Assembly: GCF_013408095.1 (NCBI RefSeq)
Contig: NZ_JACBZF010000001.1
Coordinates: forward strand, 434,001 to 498,000
Direction: 5' to 3'
From: Novosphingobium marinum
Lineage (GTDB): Bacteria > Pseudomonadota > Alphaproteobacteria > Sphingomonadales > Sphingomonadaceae
Length of the DNA: 64,000 nucleotides
Within the stretch, counting starts at the first letter, position 1; each line of letters begins with the position of its first letter. The notes beneath the pieces were generated by a model, which was not told the origin of the DNA, did not search any database, and worked only from the letters and a program-made list of their open reading frames with translations. Below, one piece after another: positions 37,404 through 46,541 of this stretch. A program made the position numbers and the translations under genes.

Positions 37404-38351
37404 ATGGAACCGATCCTCGACATTCGCGGACTGACCAAGACGTACCGGAACGGCGTGACCGCGCTCGACGGCGTGGACCTTCAGATACGCAAGGGCGAAA
37501 TCTTCGCGCTGCTGGGGCCGAACGGGGCGGGCAAAACGACGCTGATCGGCGCGATATGCGGCCTCGTGCGACCGTCGGGAGGCACCATCTGCGCATTTGG
37601 CGAGGACCTGTCGAAAAGCTGGCGCACGGCGCGCAGGCGGATCGGCCTGGTGCCTCAGGAAATGGGCCTCGACATCTTCGACCTCGTCGAGCGCAACGTC
37701 GCCTATTCGCGCGGCATGTTCGGATGCGCGCCGGATGCCGGGCGGATCGAGGAAGTGCTGCGGTCGCTCTCGCTCTGGGACAAGCGCAAGGAGCGCATCA
37801 AGGACCTGTCGGGCGGCATGAAGCGCCGGGTGCTCATTGCCAAGGCGCTGGCGCACGATCCCGACCTGCTGTTCCTCGACGAGCCGACCGCCGGCGTCGA
37901 CGTCGGCCTGCGCCGCGACATGTGGCGCCAGATCGAGGCGCTGCGCCAGCGCGGCACCACCATCATCCTGACGACGCATTATATCGAGGAGGCCGAGGAA
38001 ATGGCCGACCGCGTCGGCGTCATCAGCAACGGGCGCATCCTTCTCGTCGACGACAAGGACACGATCATGGCGCGGCTCGGCCGGACCGAGGCGCGCTTCA
38101 CGCTCGAGGAACCGGTCACCGAACTGCCCGAGCCGGTCTCCGGCTTTCCCGTCCATCTCGAGAACGAGGGCCTGACGCTCGTATATCGCGGCGGAGACGG
38201 AACGGGCAGGGGCAAGCGCGAGGTGGCGGACCTGACCCGCGCGCTGGTGCAGGCGGGAATTGTCTTCGAGGCGCTGGAAACCGCCGAATCGAGCCTCGAG
38301 GAAATCTTCGTCGACCTGGTCGAGGACGAGCGCAGGGAAGACGCCGCATGA
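37404..38351 (+). CDS. ABC transporter ATP-binding protein (ABC-2 type)
   Basis: A 315-residue ATPase with Walker A G-P-N-G-A-G-K-T-T (residues 38-46), the signature L-S-G-G-M-K-R-R, Walker B L-L-F-L-D-E-P and the switch histidine in T-T-H-Y-I-E-E-A. The C-terminal 90 residues form an extra domain common in drug or polysaccharide export ATPases. The ATG at 37404 is used. It overlaps the permease gene by four bases (ATGA), forming an export pair. Confidence 0.94.
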   Translation: MEPILDIRGLTKTYRNGVTALDGVDLQIRKGEIFALLGPNGAGKTTLIGAICGLVRPSGGTICAFGEDLSKSWRTARRRIGLVPQEMGLDIFDLVERNVAYSRGMFGCAPDAGRIEEVLRSLSLWDKRKERIKDLSGGMKRRVLIAKALAHDPDLLFLDEPTAGVDVGLRRDMWRQIEALRQRGTTIILTTHYIEEAEEMADRVGVISNGRILLVDDKDTIMARLGRTEARFTLEEPVTELPEPVSGFPVHLENEGLTLVYRGGDGTGRGKREVADLTRALVQAGIVFEALETAESSLEEIFVDLVEDERREDAA

Positions 38352-39112
38352 TCAACTGGCGCGGTACCATCGCGATCTTCAACTACGAGATCCTGCGCGC
38401 GTTTCGCACGTTCTGGGCTTCCATCGCATCCCCGGTGCTGACGACGGCACTTTATTTCATCGTGTTCGGCGCGGCGATCGGAGGACGGATCGAGGAAATC
38501 GACGGAGTCGCCTATGGCGCCTTCATCGTGCCCGGCCTCCTCATGCTCACGATGCTGAGCCAGAGCACGTCGAACGCCAGCTTCGGCATCTACTTGCCGC
38601 GCTTCACCGGCTCGATCTACGAACTGCTGTCGGCGCCTGTCGGCGTCACCGAGACACTTCTCGGCTTCGTCGGAGCGGCAGTCGCGAAGTCGCTGCTGCT
38701 GGCCGCGATCATCCTGGCCACGGCGACCTTGTTCGTCGACTATTCCATCGTCCATCCGGTCCTGGCGGTGGCCTACATCTTCCTCGTCGCGGCGGCGTTT
38801 TCGCTGTTCGGCTTCATCCTCGGCATCTGGGCAGACGGGTTCGAAAAACTGCAGATCGTCCCGCTGCTCGTGCTGACCCCGCTGACGTTCCTTGGGGGCA
38901 CCTTCTACTCGATCGACATGCTCGAGGAGCCCTGGCGGACGGTCGCGCTGATCAATCCCATCGTGTACCTCGTGAACGGACTGCGCTGGACCTTCACCGG
39001 CACTTCGGAAATCTCCATCGGAGTGTCGCTGGGCATGACAGTGGCGTTCCTCGTCCTGTGCGTTGCCATCATCGCGTGGATTTTCCGCACGGGCTGGCGG
39101 CTTCGCGAATGA
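38348..39112 (+). CDS. ABC-2 type transporter permease
   Basis: A 254-residue inner-membrane permease with about six hydrophobic segments (near 28-46, 60-80, 110-135, 140-165, 172-190 and 225-247). The G-G-x-F-Y-x-x-x-x-L motif near residue 180 is typical of the ABC-2 membrane family. It pairs with the ATPase just upstream; the substrate (drug, lipid or polysaccharide) is not evident. It is 18 bases before the DUF481 gene, possibly one operon. Confidence 0.92.
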   Translation: MINWRGTIAIFNYEILRAFRTFWASIASPVLTTALYFIVFGAAIGGRIEEIDGVAYGAFIVPGLLMLTMLSQSTSNASFGIYLPRFTGSIYELLSAPVGVTETLLGFVGAAVAKSLLLAAIILATATLFVDYSIVHPVLAVAYIFLVAAAFSLFGFILGIWADGFEKLQIVPLLVLTPLTFLGGTFYSIDMLEEPWRTVALINPIVYLVNGLRWTFTGTSEISIGVSLGMTVAFLVLCVAIIAWIFRTGWRLRE

Positions 39113-39130
39113 GGCGCTAGCACGCGCGGC

Positions 39131-40051
39131 ATGAGACTGCCCGCAATTGCCGTACCGCTCGTCGCCAGCTTCGTCCTTGCCACGCCGGCCCAGGCTGCAT
39201 TGCCCGAGGCCGTCCGCGCGATGCTCGAGAATGCGATGCGCACCGGCGACAAGGATAGCGTCGATGCCGTCGTGCGTGTCGCCAAGGACACGCTACCCGG
39301 CGAAAGCGCCGAGATCGACGACATGTACCAGCGCTTCGAGGAACGGCAGGCGCGCCTTGCCAAACGCGAAGCCGCGCAGGAAACCGAACGCGTTCGCGAC
39401 GCCGGTATTCTCGAACTCTGGACCGGCGAGGGCGAGATCGGGGCTTTCCGCGCGACCGGTAATACGAGCAATCTCGGCTTCGCGGTCGGGCTCAAGCTGG
39501 AGCGGAAGGGGATCGACTGGGAGCATCAACTGCGGTTGCGCGCGGATTACCAGCGCGACCGGGGCCGCACCACGCGCGAGCAGTACCTGGCGGCCTACCG
39601 TCCGCGCTACACCGTCGACGACGGGTTCTTCCTCTTCGGGCTCGCCCAGTACGAACGCGACCGGTTCCAGGGGTACAGCGCCCGCTACACGCTGTCCGGC
39701 GGCGTCGGCTACAAGCTGGTGGACAGCGAGGACATGACCCTGGCGGTGGAAGCCGGCCCCGCATGGCGACGGACCGAGTTCGTCGGCGGCGCATCCGATG
39801 CCTCGTGGTCGGGCCTCGCCTCGCTCGATTTCGACTGGCAGATCGCCGAGGCCGTCAAGCTGACGCAGGACGCCAGCGCCTACCTCGAAGCCGACAATAC
39901 GACGCTGATTTCGGCGACCGGCCTCGAAGCCGGGATGTCCGACGGGCTGAAAGCACGGCTCTCTTATACCGTCGAGCACGACACCGACCCGCCGGCCGGA
40001 GCCGTCAGCACCGATACGCTGTCACGCTTCACGCTGGTCTACGGTTTCTGA
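39131..40051 (+). CDS. DUF481/YdiY-like outer-membrane protein
   Basis: A 306-residue exported protein: signal peptide (cleavage A-Q-A-A near 23), a helical acidic/basic segment (about 45-90) and a C-terminal half made of alternating beta strands ending in a terminal Phe (L-V-Y-G-F), the classic outer-membrane beta-barrel end. The strand pattern W-T-G-E-G-E-I-G-A-F-R-A-T-G-N-T resembles DUF481 (YdiY) proteins. It ends six bases before tgt. Function of the family is poorly known. Confidence 0.85.
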   Translation: MRLPAIAVPLVASFVLATPAQAALPEAVRAMLENAMRTGDKDSVDAVVRVAKDTLPGESAEIDDMYQRFEERQARLAKREAAQETERVRDAGILELWTGEGEIGAFRATGNTSNLGFAVGLKLERKGIDWEHQLRLRADYQRDRGRTTREQYLAAYRPRYTVDDGFFLFGLAQYERDRFQGYSARYTLSGGVGYKLVDSEDMTLAVEAGPAWRRTEFVGGASDASWSGLASLDFDWQIAEAVKLTQDASAYLEADNTTLISATGLEAGMSDGLKARLSYTVEHDTDPPAGAVSTDTLSRFTLVYGF

Positions 40052-40057
40052 GAGCGG

Positions 40058-41182
40058 ATGGCGCGTTTCGATTTCACGATCCGGGCGACCGACGGAGGGG
40101 CCCGTACCGGTACCATCGCGATGCCGCGCGGCGAGATTCGCACGCCCGCCTTCATGCCGGTCGGCACCGCCGCGACGGTAAAGGCGATGAAGCCCGAGGC
40201 GGTGCGGGAAAGCGGCGCCGACATCATCCTTGGCAATACGTATCACCTGATGCTGCGCCCCGGCGCGGAGCGGGTCGCGAAGCTTGGCGGACTCCACCGC
40301 TTCATGAACTGGCCCCGCCCGATCCTGACCGACAGCGGCGGGTACCAGGTGATGAGCCTGTCGGACCTGAGGAAGATCACCGAGGAAGGCGTCACCTTTG
40401 CAAGCCACCTCGACGGATCGCGGCACCTGCTGACGCCCGAACGCTCGATGGAAATCCAGCGCCTGCTCGGCTCCGACATCGTCATGGCGTTCGACGAGTG
40501 CCCGCGCGCCGACCAGCCGCGTGACGAGATCGCCCGTTCGATGGAAATGTCGATGCGATGGGCCAGGCGCAGCCGCGAGGGCTTCTATGCGGGCGGAGAG
40601 CACGCGGAAGGAGCGGCGCTGTTCGGCATCCAGCAAGGCGCGCTCGACGAGGAACTCCGCCGGCAGAGCGCGGATGCACTCGTCGATATCGGCTTCGACG
40701 GTTACGCGATCGGAGGCCTCGCAGTCGGCGAGGGGCAGGAAGCGATGTTCGCGACGCTGGACTTCGCGCCTGACCAGCTTCCCGCGGACCGTCCGCGCTA
40801 CCTCATGGGTGTCGGCAAGCCCGACGACCTTGTGGGTGCAGTCGAGCGCGGGGTCGACATGTTCGATTGCGTGCTGCCGACGCGTTCGGGGCGCAACGGG
40901 CAGGCGTTCACCTGGAACGGTGCGATCAACCTTCGCAACGCGCGCTTTGCCGAGGATACCGGGCCGCTCGACGAGCGTTGTACGTGCCCGACCTGCGCGA
41001 CCTATTCGCGCGCCTACCTGCATCACCTCGTCAAGGCGGGGGAGATGCTCGGCGCGATGCTGATGACCGAGCACAACCTGGGCTTCTACCAGCAACTGAT
41101 GCAGGCGATGCGCGAAGCGATCGGAGAGGGCCGGTTCGCCGGCTTCGCCACGCAGTTCCGGCGCGAATATCTCAACGGTTGA
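40058..41182 (+). CDS. tgt: Queuine tRNA-ribosyltransferase
   Basis: A 374-residue transglycosylase exchanging guanine 34 for preQ1 in tRNAs Tyr, His, Asn and Asp. Active-site regions are [11 protein letters not shown] near 92-102 (base-binding Asp), F-D-E-C near 145 and F-D-C-V-L-P-T-R with the nucleophile Asp near 270. The zinc site is C-T-C-P-T-C followed by H-H. It directly follows the DUF481 gene by six bases. Confidence 0.97.
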   Translation: MARFDFTIRATDGGARTGTIAMPRGEIRTPAFMPVGTAATVKAMKPEAVRESGADIILGNTYHLMLRPGAERVAKLGGLHRFMNWPRPILTDSGGYQVMSLSDLRKITEEGVTFASHLDGSRHLLTPERSMEIQRLLGSDIVMAFDECPRADQPRDEIARSMEMSMRWARRSREGFYAGGEHAEGAALFGIQQGALDEELRRQSADALVDIGFDGYAIGGLAVGEGQEAMFATLDFAPDQLPADRPRYLMGVGKPDDLVGAVERGVDMFDCVLPTRSGRNGQAFTWNGAINLRNARFAEDTGPLDERCTCPTCATYSRAYLHHLVKAGEMLGAMLMTEHNLGFYQQLMQAMREAIGEGRFAGFATQFRREYLNG

Positions 41183-41260
41183 CAAGTCCTGCCGCCGGGC
41201 TGGACTTCGCAGTTGCAGCATAGGAATATGGGCGACCCGTCAATCAGGGAGTCTCGCCAC

Positions 41261-41896
41261 ATGCCCACCGTCGCCATCGTCAGCCAGAAGGGCGGTTCGG
41301 GAAAGACGACGCTAGCACTCCATCTCGCCACCTGCGCCGCCTACAGCGGGCGGCAGGCGTGCATCGTGGATACCGATCCGCAGGCGACGGCAGCCGCGTG
41401 GGGGGACTGGCGCGGCGATTTCCTTCCCGAGGTGGTGACCTGCCCGCCGGTCCGGATCGTCAGCACGATCCAGCGGGTGACCCGCGCCGGCGCCGAATTC
41501 GTCGTCATCGACACGCCCCCGCTCGGCGATTCCTCGGCCCGGGAAGCGGTGCGGGCGGCCGACCTCGTCCTGATCCCGGCGCGTCCGCGAGCTTTCGACC
41601 TGCACGCGACCGAGGCGACCGCCGAACTTGTGAATTTCGTCCGCAAGCCGGCGTTCGTGGTGCTCAATGCCGTACCCGCGCGGGCAACCAGGCTGATCGA
41701 CGAGACGACCCGGTTCGTCGAGAAGCTCGGCCTCAAGGTCTGCCCTGTCCGCTTCGGCGAGCGCGCGGCCTTCCACAAGTCGTCGGCATCGGGCGAAGTC
41801 GCTTCGGAGGCCGAACCCGAAGGCAAGGCCGCCGGAGAGGTCGACGCTCTCTGGAAGTGGACGCGCAAGCAGCTCGGCATGCCCGCCAAGGGCTGA
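41261..41896 (+). CDS. Orphan ParA/MinD-family ATPase
   Basis: A 211-residue P-loop ATPase with the deviant Walker A K-G-G-S-G-K-T-T near residues 10-17, a D-T-D-P-Q-A-T motif and the strand V-I-D-T-P-P. It is close in size to the single-domain ParA proteins carried without ParB; no parB or parS is seen. It could position a cellular cargo or partner rather than segregate DNA. A GGGA lies 10 to 13 bases before the ATG at 41261. Its 3' end faces rpsD. Confidence 0.88.
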   Translation: MPTVAIVSQKGGSGKTTLALHLATCAAYSGRQACIVDTDPQATAAAWGDWRGDFLPEVVTCPPVRIVSTIQRVTRAGAEFVVIDTPPLGDSSAREAVRAADLVLIPARPRAFDLHATEATAELVNFVRKPAFVVLNAVPARATRLIDETTRFVEKLGLKVCPVRFGERAAFHKSSASGEVASEAEPEGKAAGEVDALWKWTRKQLGMPAKG

Positions 41897-41916
41897 TTGT
41901 CGCGCGCATACGAAAA

Positions 41917-41939
41917 GGGCGGCCCCCAAGGACCGCCCC
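41917..41939 (-). terminator. Rho-independent terminator after rpsD
   Basis: GGGCGGCCC and GGACCGCCC form a stem (one G-U wobble on the minus strand) with a short loop. AAAA just to its left gives a U-run on the minus-strand transcript. It lies between the convergent ParA and rpsD genes and probably ends rpsD. Confidence 0.75.
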
Positions 41940-41962
41940 TGTCGTTCGCCTGTGCGAGAGTA

Positions 41963-42577
41963 TCAGCGCGAATAGAACTCGACGACGAGGTTCGGTTCCA
42001 TCTTCACGGGATAGGGCACCTCGTCGAGCGTGGGCACGCGCACGAAAGTGATCTTGTCGTTGCCCTCGGGCGAGACGTAATCGGGAATCTCGCGCTCGGG
42101 CAGGGCCTGCGCCTCGATCACGAGGGCCATTTCCTTGGCCTTGTCGCCCAGCGACACGACGTCGCCGATCTTCACGCGGCGGCTGGCGATGTTGCACTTC
42201 ACGCCGTTCACGCGGATGTGGCCGTGCGAGACGATCTGGCGCGCGGCGAAGATCGTCGGGGCGAACTTCGCGCGATAGACGACCATGTCCAGCCGCTGCT
42301 CGAGCAGACCGATCAGGTTCTGGCCGGTGTCGCCCTTCATCTTGGACGCTTCCTGGTAGGTGCGCTTGAACTGCTTCTCGGTAACGTCGCCGTAGTAGCC
42401 CTTGAGCTTCTGCTTGGCGCGAAGCTGGATACCGAAGTCAGAAAGCTTGCCCTTGCGGCGCTGGCCGTGCTGGCCGGGGCCGTAGCTGCGGCGGTTGACC
42501 GAACTCTTCGGGCGGCCCCAGATGTTCTCGCCCATGCGCCGGTCGAGTTTGTACTTGGCGCTCTTGCGCTTCGACAT
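41963..42577 (-). CDS. rpsD: 30S ribosomal protein S4
   Basis: A 204-residue primary 16S rRNA-binding protein needed for small-subunit assembly and decoding accuracy. It begins [14 protein letters not shown] and carries the S4 RNA-binding domain with [10 protein letters not shown] and [12 protein letters not shown] near 95-125. It lacks the zinc-binding cysteines of some bacterial S4 forms (C- form). The start at 42577 follows GGAG; upstream in-frame codons are non-genic. It stands alone, away from the alpha operon. Confidence 0.97.
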   Translation of the reverse strand: MSKRKSAKYKLDRRMGENIWGRPKSSVNRRSYGPGQHGQRRKGKLSDFGIQLRAKQKLKGYYGDVTEKQFKRTYQEASKMKGDTGQNLIGLLEQRLDMVVYRAKFAPTIFAARQIVSHGHIRVNGVKCNIASRRVKIGDVVSLGDKAKEMALVIEAQALPEREIPDYVSPEGNDKITFVRVPTLDEVPYPVKMEPNLVVEFYSR

Positions 42578-42735
42578 AAGTCGTCTCCAATCTGCTGTCG
42601 CCGCCGGCATGGCAGCGCTCTCAATGTCCCGGGGCGCACCGCTGCGCCTTGCTGCGCAGCGCGGCCACCGCTTCACCGGGGTGCGGGGCCGACAGGACGA
42701 GCCCGCCGGTTGGGCGGGGTCCAAGTGAAGGGGTG

Positions 42736-42763
42736 CCCTTACGATGGTTTGCGCGAAAGTCAA
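42736..42763 (-). promoter_or_regulatory. Possible sigma-70 promoter for rpsD
   Basis: On the minus strand TTGACT (42758-42763) is followed after 16 bases by TAAGGG (42736-42741). The -35 match is good and the -10 match poor. The position, about 160 bases before the rpsD start in an otherwise empty region, makes it plausible only. Confidence 0.3.
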
Positions 42764-42815
42764 GCATGTGCAGGCCCCACTCGACGCGGGCGCGGAGCGC
42801 GGCTAGGGGCCTTCC

Positions 42816-43130
42816 ATGCCGGACAAGACCCTGCCGCCCGACGAATGCGAGACCATGGCCGAAGTGCGTGCCGGGATCGACGCCCTAGATGCCGAGATCG
42901 TGCGCCTGCTCGCCACCCGCTTCGGATACATGCGCGCCGCCGCGCGGATCAAGCCCGAACGCGGCCAGGTCCGCGACGAGGCGCGCAAGGCCGAAGTCAT
43001 CGCCAATGCGCGCGCGCATGCGGACGCGCACGCCATACCGGCCGAGGTCGTGGGCGAGATCTGGGAACGGCTCGTCGAGGGATCGATCGCCTACGAATTC
43101 GACCGCTGGGACGAGCGGCGCGAAGGCTAG
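42816..43130 (+). CDS. Chorismate mutase, AroQ class
   Basis: A 104-residue all-helical AroQ-type protein with R-x-x-I-D-A-L-D-A-E-I-V-R-L-L near 18-32, R-x-x-x-x-x-x-x-x-x-K-P-E-R-G near 40-50 and E-I-W-E-R-L-V-E-G-S near 81-90. It converts chorismate to prephenate for Phe and Tyr synthesis. The related isochorismate-pyruvate lyase has the same fold and cannot be excluded. The stop overlaps that of convergent trmJ by four bases (CTAG). Confidence 0.88.
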   Translation: MPDKTLPPDECETMAEVRAGIDALDAEIVRLLATRFGYMRAAARIKPERGQVRDEARKAEVIANARAHADAHAIPAEVVGEIWERLVEGSIAYEFDRWDERREG

Positions 43131-43861
43131 TCGCGACTGCCGGGCTCGCGTTCGAGCGTGGAGAGCACGCCGCGCATGGTCCGCACTTCCAGCGAGTTCC
43201 AGCCCGGCTTGGTCAGCATGTTGCGCAAGGTTCGGCGCGACGCGGCAGCGCGGCTTTCGGGCCAGAAGTACTTTCGCGGCTCGAGCAGCGCTTCGAAATG
43301 GCCTACGAGGCCTTCGAGTTCCTCCTGTGGAGCAGGCGGCAACTGCTCCTCGGCGGTCGGCTGAACCAGCCCCTTTGCCTTCGACCATTCGTAGGCGCAC
43401 AGGATCACCGCCTGCGCGAGGTTGAGCGAGGCGAAGTCGGGATTGATAGGAACCGTGAGGATCGAGCGGGCAAGGGCGACCTCGTCGGTTTCCAGGCCCG
43501 AACGCTCAGGGCCGAAGACAATCGCGGATCGCGCGGTGACGCCGTGGATTCCCGCGGCCGCCTGCTCGGGCGAGACCACCGGCTTGGTCACACCGCGCTT
43601 GCGCACGGTCGTGGCATAGACATGCGGGCAATCGCCGACTGCCTCGGCCAGGGTATCGAACACGCGTGCGCTCTCGAGCACCGTGTCGGCGCCCGCTGCT
43701 GCCGGGCCGGCGCTAGGGTTGGGCCATCCGTCGCGCGGAGCGACCAGCCGCAATTCGGTGAGCCCGAAATTGAGCATCGCGCGCGCCGCCTTGCCGATGT
43801 TCTCGCCCAGTTGCGGGCGGACGAGGACTATGGCGGGCGGGGGGCCGACAGTGTCGGTCAT
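43127..43861 (-). CDS. trmJ: tRNA (cytidine/uridine-2'-O-)-methyltransferase TrmJ-like
   Basis: A 244-residue SPOUT-family methyltransferase, expected to 2'-O-methylate position 32 of tRNAs. The three SpoU motifs are N-I-G-K-A-A-R-A-M-L-N-F-G near the start, V-F-G-P-E-R-S-G-L near 105 and L-N-L-A-Q-A-V-I-L near 135. The C-terminal helical tail is TrmJ-like. I use the ATG 43861, one base after the nrdR stop; an earlier ATG (43879) would overlap nrdR. It forms an operon with nrdR. Confidence 0.9.
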   Translation of the reverse strand: MTDTVGPPPAIVLVRPQLGENIGKAARAMLNFGLTELRLVAPRDGWPNPSAGPAAAGADTVLESARVFDTLAEAVGDCPHVYATTVRKRGVTKPVVSPEQAAAGIHGVTARSAIVFGPERSGLETDEVALARSILTVPINPDFASLNLAQAVILCAYEWSKAKGLVQPTAEEQLPPAPQEELEGLVGHFEALLEPRKYFWPESRAAASRRTLRNMLTKPGWNSLEVRTMRGVLSTLEREPGSRD

Positions 43862-43862
43862 C

Positions 43863-44324
43863 TCAGGAACTTCCGGCATCGCGCACCGTGCTGGCAAATT
43901 CCTCGAAGTCGCGCGCCTCGGTGAAGTCGCGGTAGACACTGGCGAAGCGGATGTAGGCGACGGTATCGAGCTGGCGCAGCCCGTCCATCACCATCTCGCC
44001 GATCTCCTTGGAGGCGATCTCGCTTTCGCCGAGTGTTTCGACTTGTCTCTGGACGCCGGAAACGAGCTGGTCGATGCGTTCGCGCGATATGGCGCGCTTG
44101 CGGCAGGCAAGCGTTACCGATTGCTCCAGCTTCGACCGGTCGAACGCCTCGCGCTTTTCGTTCGACTTGACGACCGTGACTTCGCGAAGCTGGATGCGTT
44201 CGAAGGTCGTGAAGCGCGCACCGCAGCCGGAGCACTGGCGCCGCCGGCGGATCGCGGTGGAATCGTCGGTCGGGCGCGAGTCCTTTACCTGGCTGTCGTC
44301 ATGCGCGCAGAACGGGCAGCGCAT
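43863..44324 (-). CDS. nrdR: Transcriptional repressor NrdR
   Basis: A 153-residue repressor of ribonucleotide reductase genes. An N-terminal zinc ribbon (C-P-F-C at residues 3-6 and C-S-G-C near 32-35) binds NrdR boxes, and an ATP-cone domain (residues about 47-137, beginning V-V-K-S-N) senses ATP/dATP. Length is standard. The gene lies between a 76-residue membrane gene and trmJ in one direction. No nrd gene is in the window. Confidence 0.96.
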   Translation of the reverse strand: MRCPFCAHDDSQVKDSRPTDDSTAIRRRRQCSGCGARFTTFERIQLREVTVVKSNEKREAFDRSKLEQSVTLACRKRAISRERIDQLVSGVQRQVETLGESEIASKEIGEMVMDGLRQLDTVAYIRFASVYRDFTEARDFEEFASTVRDAGSS

Positions 44325-44335
44325 CTATGCCGCCA

Positions 44336-44566
44336 TCAGTCGGGACGAATGCGCTTGTAGAACTTGTATCCCGCACCCGCCGCAAAGCCGAGCGGAACGC
44401 CCACGACCGGCAGGATCGCGGCCGCGACCGCGCCCATCGCGCCCCAGGCAAGCACCGGCTTGGTCGAAGGGTGGTCGAAGCCGTCCTGGAGCATTCCGGC
44501 AAGTTCCTCACGCGCATCGCGGCTGAAGCTGCTGCCGCCACGGGGATCACGATTGTCCTGTTCCAT
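44336..44566 (-). CDS. Small single-helix membrane protein, function unknown
   Basis: A 76-residue protein with a polar N-terminal half (M-E-Q-D-N-R-D-P-R-G-G) and one hydrophobic helix (residues about 44-66, rich in Gly and Ala), ending in a basic tail K-F-Y-K-R-I-R-P-D. AAGGATAAGG precedes the ATG. It starts four bases after the glyA stop and ends 11 bases before nrdR, so it belongs to the rpiB-glyA-nrdR-trmJ transcript. I do not recognise a family. Confidence 0.72.
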   Translation of the reverse strand: MEQDNRDPRGGSSFSRDAREELAGMLQDGFDHPSTKPVLAWGAMGAVAAAILPVVGVPLGFAAGAGYKFYKRIRPD

Positions 44567-44570
44567 CACC

Positions 44571-45869
44571 TTATCCTTCGTAGATAGGGAAGCGGTCGCA
44601 AAGTGCCTCGACCCGCAAGCGGACTTCGGCTTCCAGCGCAGGGTCGCCTTCCTCGCCCTTGCGGGCAAGCCCGTCGAGAACGTCTGCGACCATATGACCT
44701 ATCTCGCGGAATTCTGCGGGTCCGAAACCGCGCGTCGTGCCGGCGGGCGTGCCGACGCGGATGCCGCTTGTCTTGACGGGCGGCAGCGGATCGAACGGAA
44801 TGCCGTTCTTGTTGCAGGTGATACCGGCGCGCTCCAGCGCCTCGTCGGCATCCTTGCCGGTGACACCGAGCGGAGTGAGGTCGATCAGCGCCACGTGCGT
44901 ATCGGTGCCGCCCGCGACCACTTCGGCGCCGCGGTCCTTCAGGGTCGCAGCAAGGACCTTCGCGTTCTCGACCACCCTGGCCGAATAGTCCTTGAACTCG
45001 GGGCGGAGCGCCTCGCCGAATGCGACAGCCTTGGCGGCGATGACATGCATCAGCGGGCCGCCCTGCAGGCCGGGGAACACCGCCGAATTCAGCTTCTTTG
45101 CAAGCTTCTCGTCATTGGTCAGGATCATGCCGCCGCGCGGACCGCGCAGGGTCTTGTGCGTCGTTGTGGTCGCGATATGCGCATGCGGAAAGGGCGAGGG
45201 GTGCACGCCGGCCGCGACCAGCCCCGCGAAGTGCGCCATGTCGACATGGAAGATCGCGCCAACCTCGTTGGCGATCACGCGGAATCGGGCGAAGTCGATG
45301 ATGCGCGGATAGGCGCTGCCGCCCGCGATGATCAGGCTGGGACGATGTTCCTTGGCCAGCCGCTCGACCTCGTCGTAGTCGATGAGGTGCGTGTCGCGGG
45401 TCACGCCGTACTGCACGGCGTTGAACCACTTGCCCGAAAGCGCGGCCTTGGCGCCATGGGTGAGGTGGCCGCCGGCATCGAGGCTCATGCCCAGGATCGT
45501 GTCGCCCGGCTTGACTGTGGCGAGCAGCACCGCGCCGTTGGCCTGCGCGCCCGAATGGGGCTGCACGTTGGCGAAATCGCAGCCGAAAAGCTTCTTTGCG
45601 CGGTCGATGGCCAGCGTCTCGACCTCGTCCGACGGCCCGCAACCCTGATAGTAGCGCTTGCCGGGGTAGCCTTCCGCGTACTTGTTCGTGAGGACCGAGC
45701 CCTGCGCTTCCAGCACGGCTTTCGAGACGATGTTCTCGCTCGCGATCAGCTCGATCTGCTTCCTCTCGCGCCTGAGCTCGCTGCCGATGGCGGCGGCGAC
45801 GTCGGGATCGCTTGTCGCAAGGCTGTCGGTGAAGAAGCCGGGGGCGCGGACGAGGGTTTCGGTGGTCAT
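44571..45869 (-). CDS. glyA: Serine hydroxymethyltransferase
   Basis: A 432-residue PLP enzyme interconverting serine and glycine and producing methylene-tetrahydrofolate. The PLP lysine lies in [14 protein letters not shown] near 230; [18 protein letters not shown] and V-D-M-A-H-F-A-G-L are family motifs. I use the ATG at 45869, 16 bases after the rpiB stop. It supplies one-carbon units used by PanB and purine synthesis, both represented in this window. Confidence 0.97.
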   Translation of the reverse strand: MTTETLVRAPGFFTDSLATSDPDVAAAIGSELRRERKQIELIASENIVSKAVLEAQGSVLTNKYAEGYPGKRYYQGCGPSDEVETLAIDRAKKLFGCDFANVQPHSGAQANGAVLLATVKPGDTILGMSLDAGGHLTHGAKAALSGKWFNAVQYGVTRDTHLIDYDEVERLAKEHRPSLIIAGGSAYPRIIDFARFRVIANEVGAIFHVDMAHFAGLVAAGVHPSPFPHAHIATTTTHKTLRGPRGGMILTNDEKLAKKLNSAVFPGLQGGPLMHVIAAKAVAFGEALRPEFKDYSARVVENAKVLAATLKDRGAEVVAGGTDTHVALIDLTPLGVTGKDADEALERAGITCNKNGIPFDPLPPVKTSGIRVGTPAGTTRGFGPAEFREIGHMVADVLDGLARKGEEGDPALEAEVRLRVEALCDRFPIYEG

Positions 45870-45885
45870 GGCGCGAGCCTTTACT

Positions 45886-46320
45886 TCAGGAAGGGTTGGA
45901 GAGCTTTTCGACCCGGCCGGCATGACGACCGCCGCCGAAATCGGTGGAGAGAAAGGCGTCGAGACAGGCTTTCGCCATGTCGGGGCCGGTCAGGCGCGCG
46001 CCCATCGCGATGCAGTTCGCATCGTTGTGCTCGCGCGAGAGGGCGGCCGAAAGCGGCTCCGATACCAGCGCGCAACGGCACGCCGGATTGCGGTTGACCG
46101 CCATCGAGATACCGATGCCAGAACCACACAACGCGACGCCGCGTTCGGCCGTGCCATCGGCCACGACCGCGGCGAGTTTGTAGCCGAAATCGGGATAATC
46201 GACCCTGTCGGCGGTGTCCGGGCCGAGGTCCGCGACCTCGTGTCCCTGCTCGATCAGGTGCTCGCGCAGTTCGGCTTTCAGGTCGACGGCGGCATGGTCA
46301 GAAGCGATGGCGATGCGCAT
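45886..46320 (-). CDS. rpiB: Ribose-5-phosphate isomerase B
   Basis: A 144-residue isomerase of the RpiB/LacAB family, converting ribose-5-phosphate and ribulose-5-phosphate. The opening [11 protein letters not shown] near residues 5-15 and the active-site [12 protein letters not shown] with the catalytic Cys near 65 are typical. The frame extends upstream without support; ATG 46320 gives the standard length. It heads the glyA-nrdR-trmJ operon, and its divergent region (222 bases) is shared with the LOV kinase. Confidence 0.95.
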   Translation of the reverse strand: MRIAIASDHAAVDLKAELREHLIEQGHEVADLGPDTADRVDYPDFGYKLAAVVADGTAERGVALCGSGIGISMAVNRNPACRCALVSEPLSAALSREHNDANCIAMGARLTGPDMAKACLDAFLSTDFGGGRHAGRVEKLSNPS

Positions 46321-46541
46321 GAAGACGTTCTTTACAGGATGGTGACTCGTTTGTCGCACGCGAGATAGGGGCAAAGGCCTCGCTTGGCCACCTCTGGCCG
46401 GGGAAAATCGACGCTGGCACCACGGCGTTACTCCGGGCACCGGCGTTCCGCATCCTGCGTCGGCAGAAGCCCGGGTCCGGGAGCAAAATCCGGACTTCCG
46501 CGTTACTCGTTCCGACCCTCACAATTCACTTCAGGGCCCAG

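Noticed and set aside
41183..42815. Possible replication origin or partition locus near the ParA gene
   Set aside because: No parB, parS, DnaA-box cluster or dnaA/hemE neighbours were seen.
46321..46541. EcfG-type promoter for the LOV kinase
   Set aside because: No GGAAC...CGTT pair with 16 to 17 base spacing is present in this region on either strand.
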